From NCBI RefSeq assembly GCF_014495845.1, contig NZ_CP061080.1:3710001-3774000 (forward strand): a DNA stretch of 64,000 nt, in the 5' to 3' direction. This document shows positions 42,007 to 50,041 of the stretch, piece after piece. The position numbers and the translations under genes were made by a program. Each line of letters opens with the position of its first letter. Within the stretch, counting starts at the first letter, position 1. The DNA is from Aquibium microcysteis. GTDB taxonomy: Bacteria; Pseudomonadota; Alphaproteobacteria; Rhizobiales; Rhizobiaceae. The notes beneath the pieces were generated by a model, which had not been told where the DNA came from, made no database searches, and saw only the letters and a list, made by a program, of their open reading frames with translations.

Positions 42007-43457
42007 TGGCTCGGCGCAAGAAAGCTGACCGCGAGGACATCGATCGGGTTGCCGCCTCGATGCGCTCGGCCGGGCATTCAGATGTGCCGACCGGCGATGA
42101 CCTGGAGCCGGACGCGAACGGTTTCGACCTCGACGAATTCAATGCTGAATTCGCGGTCGTGCCGATCGGCAGTCAAGCCGTGATCTTGTGGGAAAAGCCG
42201 GACGCGCCAGCCGAGGAGCGGTTGCAGCTCCTGAAGCCATCCGCTTTCCAGCTCCTTCACGGCAACCGCTACACCGAGGTTCGTGGGGCGGACGGAAAGC
42301 CCAAGTGGAAAACCTTCGCCGAGGCTTGGCTCGACAGCCGGCGGCGTCGGCAGTTCAACGGCATCGAGTTCCATCCCGACCGGGAAAAAGTCGAGGGCCG
42401 ACCCGGATATTATAACCTTTGGCGCGGCTTTTCCGTCGAGCCGAAGCCGGGCGGCTCCTATGCCATCTTCCGCGATCATCTTCTGACAAACGTCTGCGAC
42501 GGCGACGAGGGAAACTTCGCCTGGCTCTTCGGATGGTTTGCGCAAATGGTCCAGCGGCCGCGCGAGAAGCCGGGCACCGCGATCGTGTTGCGCGGCGGGA
42601 TGGGCGCCGGCAAGACGAAGGTCGGCGAGGTCTTCGGATCACTCGTACAGTCGCACTATTTCCACGTCGACAACCCGCGCTACGTCGTAGGGCAGTTCAA
42701 TGCTTTTATGGCGGCCTGCCTCCTGTTGCAGGCAGATGAGGCGGTCTTTGCCGGCGACAAGGCCGCCGAAGGACACCTTCGCGGACTGGTGACGTCCGAC
42801 AAGCAGATGATCGAGAGCAAGGGCGTCGACCCGATCCGAGTGTCGAACTTCGTCCGGCTGATGATGACCTCGAATGAGGCGTGGGTGATCCCGGCTGGCA
42901 AGGATGAGCGCAGGTTCGCGGTCTTCGACGTCAACCCGCGATGCGCGCAGAACACGGACTATTTCGCCGAGATGGAGGCGGAGCTTGATGCGGGCGGCCG
43001 GGAGGCGCTCCTGCATGATCTCCTGGCGCTCGACCTATCACGCGTCAACCTTCGCGAGATTCCGAAGACGGGGGCACTCCTGGAGCAGAAGCTGCGCTCC
43101 CTCGATGCAGTCGAGCAGTGGTGGTTTGACCGACTCGGCGATGGCGGGCCGCTTTCGCGGATGGAGGCCTGGCCCGAGTACGTCGAATGCTCTAGCCTAT
43201 ACGCCGACTATCTGGCACATGCTGAGAAGCTCGGCATCAAGCGACGGGTTTCCAGCCAGTCGTTCGGCACCCAGATCGCGCGGCTTATCCCCGATCTTCG
43301 TCGCCGGAAACAGACCGTGCCCGCCGAAGACGGGGCGTCGACCCGGCGCCCATGGGTGTACTTCCTGCCTCCGCTGGAAGTCTGCCGCGAAGCCTTCGAT
43401 GGACAGGTCAGTCAGGGCAATGAATGGGGCACCGATGATGAAAGTGCCCCAACATGA
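42006..43457 (+). CDS. Phage-type primase/helicase (DUF5906, SF3-like ATPase)
   Basis: A 483-residue protein. It carries an ATPase core with Walker A RGGMGAGKTKVGEVFG near residue 200 and an acidic Walker B-like stretch LLLQADEAVFAGDK. An Arg-finger-like VIPAGKDERRFAVFDV follows. This is the DUF5906/D5-like module of phage and satellite replication proteins. The N-terminal part is acidic and unrecognised; no clear primase catalytic triad is visible, so it may be only a helicase. The AT-poor repeat array directly downstream is a likely substrate. Its last codons form one arm of a hairpin. Confidence 0.82.
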   Translation: MARRKKADREDIDRVAASMRSAGHSDVPTGDDLEPDANGFDLDEFNAEFAVVPIGSQAVILWEKPDAPAEERLQLLKPSAFQLLHGNRYTEVRGADGKPKWKTFAEAWLDSRRRRQFNGIEFHPDREKVEGRPGYYNLWRGFSVEPKPGGSYAIFRDHLLTNVCDGDEGNFAWLFGWFAQMVQRPREKPGTAIVLRGGMGAGKTKVGEVFGSLVQSHYFHVDNPRYVVGQFNAFMAACLLLQADEAVFAGDKAAEGHLRGLVTSDKQMIESKGVDPIRVSNFVRLMMTSNEAWVIPAGKDERRFAVFDVNPRCAQNTDYFAEMEAELDAGGREALLHDLLALDLSRVNLREIPKTGALLEQKLRSLDAVEQWWFDRLGDGGPLSRMEAWPEYVECSSLYADYLAHAEKLGIKRRVSSQSFGTQIARLIPDLRRRKQTVPAEDGASTRRPWVYFLPPLEVCREAFDGQVSQGNEWGTDDESAPT

Positions 43458-43716
43458 GTTGGGGCACTTCATCTCGTTGGGGCGCGAAAAACCTCAAAGA
43501 TATCAATAGGGTGCCCTATGTGCCCCAACTGCCCCAACGGTTTTCGCGCACCCGTACGCGCGCGCGTTCCCCACAAGAACCACGAGACGGAAAATTCCAA
43601 CTACTTCTATTTTTGTTGGGGCAGTTGGGGCAGTTAGGGCAAGGTATTGAATTCGCTTGTGAATTTCGGTGCCCCAACGACATGCTAATATTCAATTCGT
43701 TGGGGCAGTTGGGGCA
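43442..43716. repeat. TTGGGGCA octamer array, candidate replication origin
   Basis: The 285-base gap after the primase gene contains nine exact TTGGGGCA octamers in both orientations, plus degenerate ones. Plus orientation: 43459, 43616, 43625, 43700 and 43709 (43634 degenerate). Minus orientation: 43445, 43521, 43530 and 43670. Several are spaced nine bases apart. The pair at 43442-43469 makes a perfect 11-bp hairpin across the primase stop codon; the doublet at 43521 faces the triplet at 43616. Iteron-like repeats next to a replication gene suggest an origin or a regulator-binding array. Confidence 0.65.
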
Positions 43717-43742
43717 CTGCTGATAGGGAAGGATGATAGGCC

Positions 43743-44156
43743 TTGGCTGATTGGCCCTACAATACCGGCACATGGCAGCGGTTGCGCAAGGCAAAGCTGG
43801 CCAGCGATCCGCTCTGCTACGCCTGCGGTTTGCGCGGGCGTGCGGTCGCGGCCGTGGCGGTCGATCATGTGAAAGCCATCAACGCAGGAGGCCATCCATT
43901 CCCTCCGCTCGATGGACTGATGAGCATGTGCGAGCGATGCCACAATGAGAAGACAAGCGCGGTTGATCGCGGACACCTGACCGCCGTGCCGCGCCGGTTC
44001 AAGGGCTTCGATGCGAACGGCAATCCGATCGATCCATGCGATGATTGGCATGGTGGGGGGGCCTCAAATCACGGCAATGGCCAACGGATTGGACCGTCGT
44101 CCTCAATGAACAAATACTTAGTTTCCAATGACTTAGATGAAGAAGGGCTTGCCTGA
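43743..44156 (+). CDS. HNH endonuclease, packaging-associated
   Basis: A 137-residue protein probably starting at TTG 43743. HNH core: zinc cysteines in DPLCYACGLRGR and MCERCHNEK, catalytic region VAVDHVKAINAGG. HNH proteins next to terminase genes assist DNA cleavage during HK97-type packaging. Its stop overlaps the terminase start (TGATG). No small terminase lies between them, unlike in most HK97-like phages. Confidence 0.85.
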   Translation: MADWPYNTGTWQRLRKAKLASDPLCYACGLRGRAVAAVAVDHVKAINAGGHPFPPLDGLMSMCERCHNEKTSAVDRGHLTAVPRRFKGFDANGNPIDPCDDWHGGGASNHGNGQRIGPSSSMNKYLVSNDLDEEGLA

Positions 44157-45781
44157 TGTCACTTCGAGGCGTAGGGGCGAAGCCGCTTTCATCGCGCGGG
44201 AAGGTCGCCGGGCGGGCCGTGACGCCCTGGCAGGCGCCGGGTCTCACGCGGGCCGAGCGGGTTATCGCCTTCTGCGAGGATCTCCCGATCACGGCCGGCA
44301 AGCTCGCCGGCACGCCCATGCGGCTGCGCGAGTGGCAGCGGAAATTTGTCCGCGCGGTCTACGCCGAGGACGAGACGGGCAACCGGCCGGTGCGGACGGC
44401 GGTGCTCTCCATGGGCCGGAAAAACGGCAAGACGCAGCTCGCCGCGGCGCTGGCGCTCTGCCACCTGGTAGGACCGGAGGCCGAACCCCGCGGCGAGGTA
44501 TATTCCTGCGCGCTGACACGCGACCAGGCGGCCAAGCTGTTCGCCGAGATGGTCGCGATCCTCATGGCGCATGACGAGCTGGCCGACCGTTGCAACATCG
44601 TGAAGTTCACGAAGACGATCGAAGTGTTGACCGGTGACGGGGCTGGCTCCTTCTACTCCGCGCTGTCTGCCGACGCCGGTTCGAAGCTTGGCCTATCGCC
44701 ATCCTTCGTCGTCTATGACGAGCTCGGCAGCGCGCCGAACCGGGCGCTTTTTGACGCGCTCGACACGGCCACAGGCGCCCGGGAAAACCCGCTGATGATG
44801 GTCATCAGCACGCAGGCGGCGGCCGACCACGCCGTCATGTCGGAGCTTGTGGACTATGGCCTGCGCGTCCTCGATGGCGACGTCGAAGACCCGAGCTTTC
44901 ACCTGACGATCTACGCTGCGCCGGAGGATGCGGACCCATGGCATCCCGACACGTGGGCACTGGCGAATCCGGCGATCGGCGACTTCCGATCCATGGAGGA
45001 CGTCCAGCGGCAGGCCGCGCAGGCCCGGCTCGTCCCGTCCAAGGAATCGGCTTTCAGAAACCTGATCCTGAACCAGCGCGTTTCGGCCGTCTCGCGGTTC
45101 ATCCATAAAGCCGAATGGGACGCCAACGCCGCGCCCGTGGCCGTGGACGAGCTTCCCGGCCGCGTCTGCTACGGCGGCCTTGACCTGGGCGCGACACGCG
45201 ACCTGACGGCCTTCGTTTTGGTCTTCCCAGACGAGGCCGGGCGCATCGACGTGCTGCCCCAATTTTTCATGCCGGAATCGAACATCGAAGAGCGATCGAA
45301 CGAGGACCGCGTGCCCTATGACCTGTGGGCGAAGCAGGGCTTTATCACGCTCATTCCCGGAGCCACCAACGACCCGGCATACATCGCCGAGGTGCTGGCG
45401 ATGGCGGCGAACCGGTTCGACGTCCAGTCGATCGCTTACGACCGCTGGCGCATCGAGGATTTGAAGCGCGAGCTTGGCATTTTCGGCGCGTCGCTGCCGA
45501 TCGTTCCCTTCGGACAGGGCTACAAGGATTTCAGCCCGGCCGTCGACATGCTCGAGCGGTGTGTCGCCGAAAAGCTGCTGCGGCACGGTGGGAACCCGGT
45601 CATGAACATGTGCGCGGCGAACGCCGTCGTCAGCCGCGATCCAGCCGGCGGGCGCAAGCTCGACAAGCACAAGGCGGCGGGGCGCATCGATGGCCTGGTG
45701 GCGCTGGCGATGGCGCTGTGCGTGGCAAAGCGGCATGAGCCGGAAGAGATGCCGGCATGCCTTCAGGAGCTCATGGAGTAG
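44156..45781 (+). CDS. Phage large terminase subunit
   Basis: A 541-residue protein. The ATPase domain has an adenine/Walker A-like block SMGRKNGKTQLAAALAL (near 85) and Walker B FVVYDELGSAP. The nuclease domain begins with GGLDLGATRDLTAFVLV and carries further acids in AYDRWR. Length and motifs fit the HK97/P27-type TerL. It cuts and pumps DNA into proheads. Confidence 0.92.
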   Translation: MSLRGVGAKPLSSRGKVAGRAVTPWQAPGLTRAERVIAFCEDLPITAGKLAGTPMRLREWQRKFVRAVYAEDETGNRPVRTAVLSMGRKNGKTQLAAALALCHLVGPEAEPRGEVYSCALTRDQAAKLFAEMVAILMAHDELADRCNIVKFTKTIEVLTGDGAGSFYSALSADAGSKLGLSPSFVVYDELGSAPNRALFDALDTATGARENPLMMVISTQAAADHAVMSELVDYGLRVLDGDVEDPSFHLTIYAAPEDADPWHPDTWALANPAIGDFRSMEDVQRQAAQARLVPSKESAFRNLILNQRVSAVSRFIHKAEWDANAAPVAVDELPGRVCYGGLDLGATRDLTAFVLVFPDEAGRIDVLPQFFMPESNIEERSNEDRVPYDLWAKQGFITLIPGATNDPAYIAEVLAMAANRFDVQSIAYDRWRIEDLKRELGIFGASLPIVPFGQGYKDFSPAVDMLERCVAEKLLRHGGNPVMNMCAANAVVSRDPAGGRKLDKHKAAGRIDGLVALAMALCVAKRHEPEEMPACLQELME

Positions 45782-45962
45782 GCTTGGCAAGCGCGGCCTC
45801 GACGAGCCGGCGGATTGCTTCCGGGCGGCCTGGCATGTCGGTCTGCTCGCGGCGCCATTGATCAATCTGATGCATCATTTCCGCGTGCACGCGCACCGTA
45901 ACAGCCGAGCTTTCAACCCTTGGCCGACCCCTGCGCGATTTTTTAACATTAGAATTTGACAT
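45771..45962 (-). CDS. Ribbon-helix-helix DNA-binding protein
   Basis: A 63-residue protein with SSAVTVRVHAEMMHQIDQWRREQ and RPEAIRRLVEAAL, the RHH (Arc/CopG) fold. It is the only island gene on the minus strand and its 3' end overlaps terL by 11 bases. A TGACA/TGTCA palindrome overlaps its start, so it probably represses itself and perhaps the divergent genes. It could be the island's regulator; no toxin partner is seen. Confidence 0.78.
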   Translation of the reverse strand: MSNSNVKKSRRGRPRVESSAVTVRVHAEMMHQIDQWRREQTDMPGRPEAIRRLVEAALAKPTP

Positions 45963-45980
45963 AATAAATTTATAGTGTCA
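45957..45980. promoter_or_regulatory. Candidate RHH operator
   Basis: TGACA (45957-45961) and TGTCA (45976-45980) flank a 14-base AT-rich centre, in an AT-rich patch unlike the surroundings, between divergent genes. Confidence 0.5.
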
Positions 45981-45991
45981 TAAAAAAACGA

Positions 45992-46021
45992 GCCGGGCAA
46001 GCGCGCCAACGCTTTCCCGGC
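45992..46021 (+). terminator. Hairpin between divergent promoter and small gene
   Basis: GCCGGGCAAGC and GCTTTCCCGGC arms (10 of 11 paired) with an eight-base loop, 32 bases before the next gene. It could be a leader hairpin or attenuator; no T-run follows. Confidence 0.35.
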
Positions 46022-46052
46022 CCTAACCAAAACGATCATGAAGGGATCGATC

Positions 46053-46370
46053 ATGGCTGACATTCACGATAGCACCTCCGCGCCCGCGCCGAAACTGGAA
46101 GACATCCTCAATGACTTCGACGACGTGATCGGCGACGCGTACCAACTCCGGGGCATGGTGATGATCCTGGTCGAACACATCGAGACCCTGTTCTTCCCGC
46201 CGGCACACCGGCATCCGACCAGCCCGGATTACTACCACATGTCGCGTCGAGACCGCGAGATCCTCGGCTTCGCGGCGAACCGCTCCTCGGAATGGGCTGA
46301 CGCCCTCGACGCCCGGATCGGCCGGGTGAACGAGAAGTGGCACGCGGCGCTCCGAAATAATCCCGCCTAG
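46053..46370 (+). CDS. Island protein of unknown function
   Basis: A 105-residue protein starting MADIHDSTSAPAPKLEDIL, with AAGGGA six bases upstream. Mostly helical and acidic, with LRGMVMILVEHIETLFF and RDREILGFAANRSSEWADALDAR. I recognise no family. It sits between terminase and capsid genes. Confidence 0.65.
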   Translation: MADIHDSTSAPAPKLEDILNDFDDVIGDAYQLRGMVMILVEHIETLFFPPAHRHPTSPDYYHMSRRDREILGFAANRSSEWADALDARIGRVNEKWHAALRNNPA

Positions 46371-46429
46371 CTATATCGGCCCTTGAATATTTTTGATTTG
46401 GATTGTAAAAATTCAAATCAGGAGGCCAT

Positions 46430-47065
46430 ATGGCAACGGTTCAGCAGCTCGTGGAAATGATGGCGACGGTAACGATGACGGAACGCAAGTCCGTCAACGT
46501 CTACGCGCGCGCCCTCATCGACGCGGGCGCGCTGCCGAAGAGCAGCGGGCGGGCTGTCGCGCACGTCCGGGCCGAACACGCGGCGAAACTGCTTCTGGCC
46601 CTCGCCCTGAAGCCGAAGATCAAGACGGTGGGCCTTTATGTCGACGTCTATTCCCGCCTCGTGGCGATGACGAACATGGGACCGCTGACGGCGATTGCCG
46701 TCATCCGTGACATGTTCGGAGCAGCATCGGCAGGCGGCATCCGCGATCGCGAATGGGGTGACGTGTCGATCACGGTCTATGACACGCGACTCGGCATTGA
46801 CATCCACCTGCCCGCCTCGCCTGACGGCGGCAAGGGCGACCGGGTGTTGCGGTTCCGGCTTCCGGCCGGTCTCGACGTGGACGAAATTGAGAGGTTCGTT
46901 CTAGAACCGAACCCCTTCTTCGCCCGATCCGCGCATATCCCATTCGAGGCTCTTCTGTTCACCTGCCAGCTCATGCGAGCCAGGCAGCCCGAGGCGACGC
47001 CGGAGGGAACGAAGGTCGTCGACAGGCTTCGTTCGCTGGCTCCGATTGCGGAGAAATCCGCATGA
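46430..47065 (+). CDS. Island protein of unknown function
   Basis: A 211-residue protein with AGGAGG just before the ATG. The N-terminal 70 residues look like a helical DNA-binding or assembly domain (VYARALIDAGALPKSSGRAVAHV); the remainder mixes strands and helices. No family recognised. It is AT-rich upstream (46370-46429), where a promoter may lie. Confidence 0.68.
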   Translation: MATVQQLVEMMATVTMTERKSVNVYARALIDAGALPKSSGRAVAHVRAEHAAKLLLALALKPKIKTVGLYVDVYSRLVAMTNMGPLTAIAVIRDMFGAASAGGIRDREWGDVSITVYDTRLGIDIHLPASPDGGKGDRVLRFRLPAGLDVDEIERFVLEPNPFFARSAHIPFEALLFTCQLMRARQPEATPEGTKVVDRLRSLAPIAEKSA

Positions 47066-47232
47066 ACCCTTTCCCTCGCACCCACTCTTCTGCGGCCGTG
47101 CCGGCCGGCCAACAGCGGGAAGCCGTCCTGTGCGGGTGCGAGATCGTGGAGCATTCAAGGACGGCAAGCCGGCACCTTTTCCCCCGCCGTGAGGCGGCAT
47201 GTCCCACCGATGGAGAACTTCAACATGCGTGA
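47062..47232 (+). CDS. Possible small coupled ORF
   Basis: A 56-residue frame whose ATG overlaps the stop of the preceding gene (ATGA) and whose end overlaps the next gene by eight bases. It contains three Cys and many Arg/His. The coupling is suggestive, but composition is not distinctive and no family is recognised. Confidence 0.25.
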   Translation: MNPFPRTHSSAAVPAGQQREAVLCGCEIVEHSRTASRHLFPRREAACPTDGELQHA

Positions 47233-47659
47233 CCTGATCTCGAACATGGGCGTGGAAATCGCCATCCCCGCCGCCAGCTACAGCGCCGACAACACGCCGC
47301 CGGCGATCGACCTTCGCGGCTTCGACGGCGCGATCTTCGCCATTCACGTCGGCGTCGGCGGCATCACCTTCTCCGGCACGAACAAGGTCGAGTTCAAGCT
47401 CACCCATGCCGACGAGGAAGACGGCACCTATACCGCCGTCACCATCGACGACGTGCAGGGCATCGACGCCGTCGGTTCCGGTGGCATCATCCACAGCCTC
47501 ACTGCCGCCCATGCCGCCGCGACCGTCACCCGCGTCGGCTACGTCGGCGGCAAGCCCTTCGCCAAGCTTCTCGCCGACTTCTCCGGCACCCATGGCGCGG
47601 CCACGCCGATCGGCGCGGTCGCAATCCTGGGCTACCCGCGCAACGCGCCGGTGGCCTGA
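47225..47659 (+). CDS. Probable phage structural protein, upstream of capsid
   Basis: A 144-residue protein starting MRDLISNMGVEIAIPAASYS, with GGAG eight bases upstream. Gly/Ala/Thr-rich and beta-strand-rich (GFDGAIFAIHVGVGGITFSG), ending AILGYPRNAPVA. Similar small beta proteins precede capsid genes in alphaproteobacterial phages and may decorate the head. No firm family. Confidence 0.6.
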   Translation: MRDLISNMGVEIAIPAASYSADNTPPAIDLRGFDGAIFAIHVGVGGITFSGTNKVEFKLTHADEEDGTYTAVTIDDVQGIDAVGSGGIIHSLTAAHAAATVTRVGYVGGKPFAKLLADFSGTHGAATPIGAVAILGYPRNAPVA

Positions 47660-47718
47660 TCTTCAACCCCGATTGAACGTCGCGACGACAGTACAGTCCC
47701 TTAGATGGAGATTTTTCA

Positions 47719-48978
47719 ATGAGAATTCAGGAACTTCGCGAAAAGCGCGCCGCCAAGATCGCGGAAGCGCGCGCCCTCAACGACAAAGCCATGAACGAAA
47801 ACCGCGACCTCGATGACGCCGAGCGCCGCCAGTTCGGCGCGCTGGATACCGAGATCCGCGCGCTCGACGAGCAGATCGGCCGCGCCGAACGGCTGGCCGC
47901 TTATGAACGGCTCGAGGCGAACGGCGAGCGTGTCGGCGGCGACGGCGAGATGCGCCGCGAGCTGCGGAACTACTCCCTCGCCAACGCCATCAACGGCGCG
48001 CTCGGCGGGCGGCTGAGCGGGCGCGAGGCCGAAGTACATCAGGAGCTTTCGCGCGGTCGCGAGCAGCGAACCGGCGCCGGCATCCACCTCGCCGTTCCGA
48101 CCGAGATCCTTCTCGGCGAGACGCGCGCCGGGCAGACGGTCGGCAGCGACCCGGCCGGCGGCTACACCGTGGCGACGCAGGTTGCCGCCGTGGCCGACCG
48201 CTTCCGGCCGGCGCTTCGTGTCCAGTCCATGGGCGCGATGGTCATGGCGAACCTGACCGGCTTCCTCGACCTGCCGAACCTCGCCTCGTCCGGTGCGGCG
48301 GCGTGGGTGGACGAGAACGGCGACGCAACGCGCAGCGCCGTCGCGTTCGAAAAGGTCAGCATGGGGCCGAAGACGATCACTGGCGAGTATCGCCTGTCCC
48401 GGCGCCTGATGCTGCAGTCCGGCGCGTCGATCGAGGATCTCCTGCGCCGCGACCTCGGCTTCCTGCTGGCGCAGGGCCTCGACCTGGCGGCCATCAACGG
48501 CAGCGGGTCGAACTCCGAGCCGCTCGGCATCCTCAACACGCCCGGCGTCGAGAACATCGGGGGGGTGACGCTCGTGTCCAACGGCTTCGTCGACAGCACG
48601 TCCGACCTCATCGGCGCTCTGGAACTCGACGACGTGACCGGCACCGGGGCGTTCCTGACGAACCCGACCGTGATGAAGCAGGTCCGCAAGCTGCGGGACG
48701 CGGACGGCCATGTCATCCCCATGGCCGAGCTGTTCCACAATCAGCGGGTCGAATCGTCGACGCAGGTTCCCACCAACATCGGCAGCGGAGGGGACAAGTC
48801 GGCGCTGATCTACGGGCAGTGGGGCGAGCTGGTGCTCGGCTACTGGTCGGCGGTCGACATCCTGATCAACCCGTATCACCCCGACGTCGCCTCCAATGGA
48901 GGCGCGCTGATGCACGCCTTCCTCGATGCCGATGTGGCCGTGCGCCACACCGACGCGTTCGCCTTTGCGGAGTTCTGA
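47719..48978 (+). CDS. HK97-family major capsid protein
   Basis: A 419-residue capsid protein. Residues 1-100 form a charged coiled-coil delta/scaffold domain (MRIQELREKRAAKIAEARAL...) that the protease would remove. The HK97-fold body includes GGYTVATQVAAVADRFRPALRV, RLSRRLMLQSGASIEDLLRRDL and NGSGSNSEPLGILNTPG, all standard blocks. It builds the head that packages the island. Confidence 0.93.
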   Translation: MRIQELREKRAAKIAEARALNDKAMNENRDLDDAERRQFGALDTEIRALDEQIGRAERLAAYERLEANGERVGGDGEMRRELRNYSLANAINGALGGRLSGREAEVHQELSRGREQRTGAGIHLAVPTEILLGETRAGQTVGSDPAGGYTVATQVAAVADRFRPALRVQSMGAMVMANLTGFLDLPNLASSGAAAWVDENGDATRSAVAFEKVSMGPKTITGEYRLSRRLMLQSGASIEDLLRRDLGFLLAQGLDLAAINGSGSNSEPLGILNTPGVENIGGVTLVSNGFVDSTSDLIGALELDDVTGTGAFLTNPTVMKQVRKLRDADGHVIPMAELFHNQRVESSTQVPTNIGSGGDKSALIYGQWGELVLGYWSAVDILINPYHPDVASNGGALMHAFLDADVAVRHTDAFAFAEF

Positions 48979-48981
48979 CAC

Positions 48982-49248
48982 ATGTCCGATCCCTTCGAGA
49001 ACCTGGCGAGCAGCCTCACGGCGCCGGCCACCAGCGCCTTTGCGGTCGTTCCCGATGATGACGACATCCTTCCGTCCGTTCCGCGGGCGTTCTGGATTGG
49101 CGCGTCGGGCAACGTCACCTTCCTGATGAAGGACGACGATGAGCCGGTGACGCTTCTGAACGTCCCTGATGCAACGCTCCTGCCCTGCCGGGCCGTCAAG
49201 GTAATGGCGACGGGGACGACCGCAACCGGGATCGTGGGGCTTCTCTGA
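48982..49248 (+). CDS. Head spike-base-like protein (RCAP_rcc01079-like)
   Basis: An 88-residue protein. The segment AFWIGASGNVTFLM, then LLNVPDATLLPCRAVKVMATGTTATGIVGL, resembles the spike base protein family first described in the Rhodobacter gene transfer agent, which sits on the capsid. It begins three bases after the capsid gene and overlaps the connector gene (TGATG). Recognition is from memory of the family pattern. Confidence 0.65.
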   Translation: MSDPFENLASSLTAPATSAFAVVPDDDDILPSVPRAFWIGASGNVTFLMKDDDEPVTLLNVPDATLLPCRAVKVMATGTTATGIVGLL

Positions 49249-49511
49249 TGGTTGACCTTGCCGCCGCGAAAGAGTTCTGCCGCGTCGATACCTCCGATGA
49301 TGATGCATCGATCACGAGCATGATCGCGGCGGCAACCGACCATCTCGCAAGCATCGGCGTCGACACGGACGCCGATCCGATACCACCTGCCGTAGAACTC
49401 GCGGTGCTCATGCTGACCGCGTTCTTCTACGACCACCGCGACGATACCGACGCCACGCCGCAAGGCGTAGTCGACCGTCTCATTCGGCCATATCGCGAGG
49501 TTCACCTATGA
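49248..49511 (+). CDS. Head-tail connector (gp6-like)
   Basis: An 87-residue helical protein starting MVDLAAAKEFCRVDTSDDDASITSMIAAATDHL and ending GVVDRLIRPYREVHL, the compact gp6-like DNA-packaging/connector family. It would form a ring under the portal to which a tail attaches. This interface is where a helper phage tail would dock. Confidence 0.82.
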   Translation: MVDLAAAKEFCRVDTSDDDASITSMIAAATDHLASIGVDTDADPIPPAVELAVLMLTAFFYDHRDDTDATPQGVVDRLIRPYREVHL

Positions 49512-50041
49512 CACCCGAACGCCGCGCAATCGCGATGGACATCCGCGCCAAGGGGCGGCGGCTGGAAGGCTACGCCGCCACCTTCGACAACCCCGCGTCG
49601 ATCGGCGGACGGTTCACAGAGACGATCGCGCGCGGGGCCTTCGCGGCCACGCTGCGAAGCCGGGGCGATATCCTCGCCCTCGTCGACCATGATCCGGGCC
49701 GCGTGCTGGCCCGCACCCGCTCCGGCACGCTGCGGCTCGCCGAGGACACGCGCGGTCTGTCCTTCGATCTCGACGTGCCCGACACGACCGCCGGCCGCGA
49801 CGTGCTGGCGCTCGCCGAGCGTGGCGACCTCGGCGGCATGTCGTTCGGCTTCACGGCGATCGACGAGCACCGCGACGGCGACCGCCGCGAGCTGCGCGCG
49901 GTCGATCTGCACGAGGTGTCTGTGGTGCTGGCCTGGCCGGCTTATGACGGCACCATCATCCAGGCGCGCGCCTCCGAGGCGCCCGCGCCCTTCCGGCGCT
50001 ATGCCGAGCGCACCCTCAAGCTTTGGGAGCTGACCCGATGA
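49508..50041 (+). CDS. HK97 family prohead protease
   Basis: A 177-residue serine protease. LEGYAATFDNPASIGGRFTETI is the usual opening, the catalytic His is in LALVDHDPGRVLAR, and the Ser in LGGMSFGFTAID. LHEVSVVLAWPAYDGT is the closing block. It cuts the capsid delta domain. It overlaps its neighbours on both sides by four bases (ATGA). Confidence 0.9.
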   Translation: MTPERRAIAMDIRAKGRRLEGYAATFDNPASIGGRFTETIARGAFAATLRSRGDILALVDHDPGRVLARTRSGTLRLAEDTRGLSFDLDVPDTTAGRDVLALAERGDLGGMSFGFTAIDEHRDGDRRELRAVDLHEVSVVLAWPAYDGTIIQARASEAPAPFRRYAERTLKLWELTR

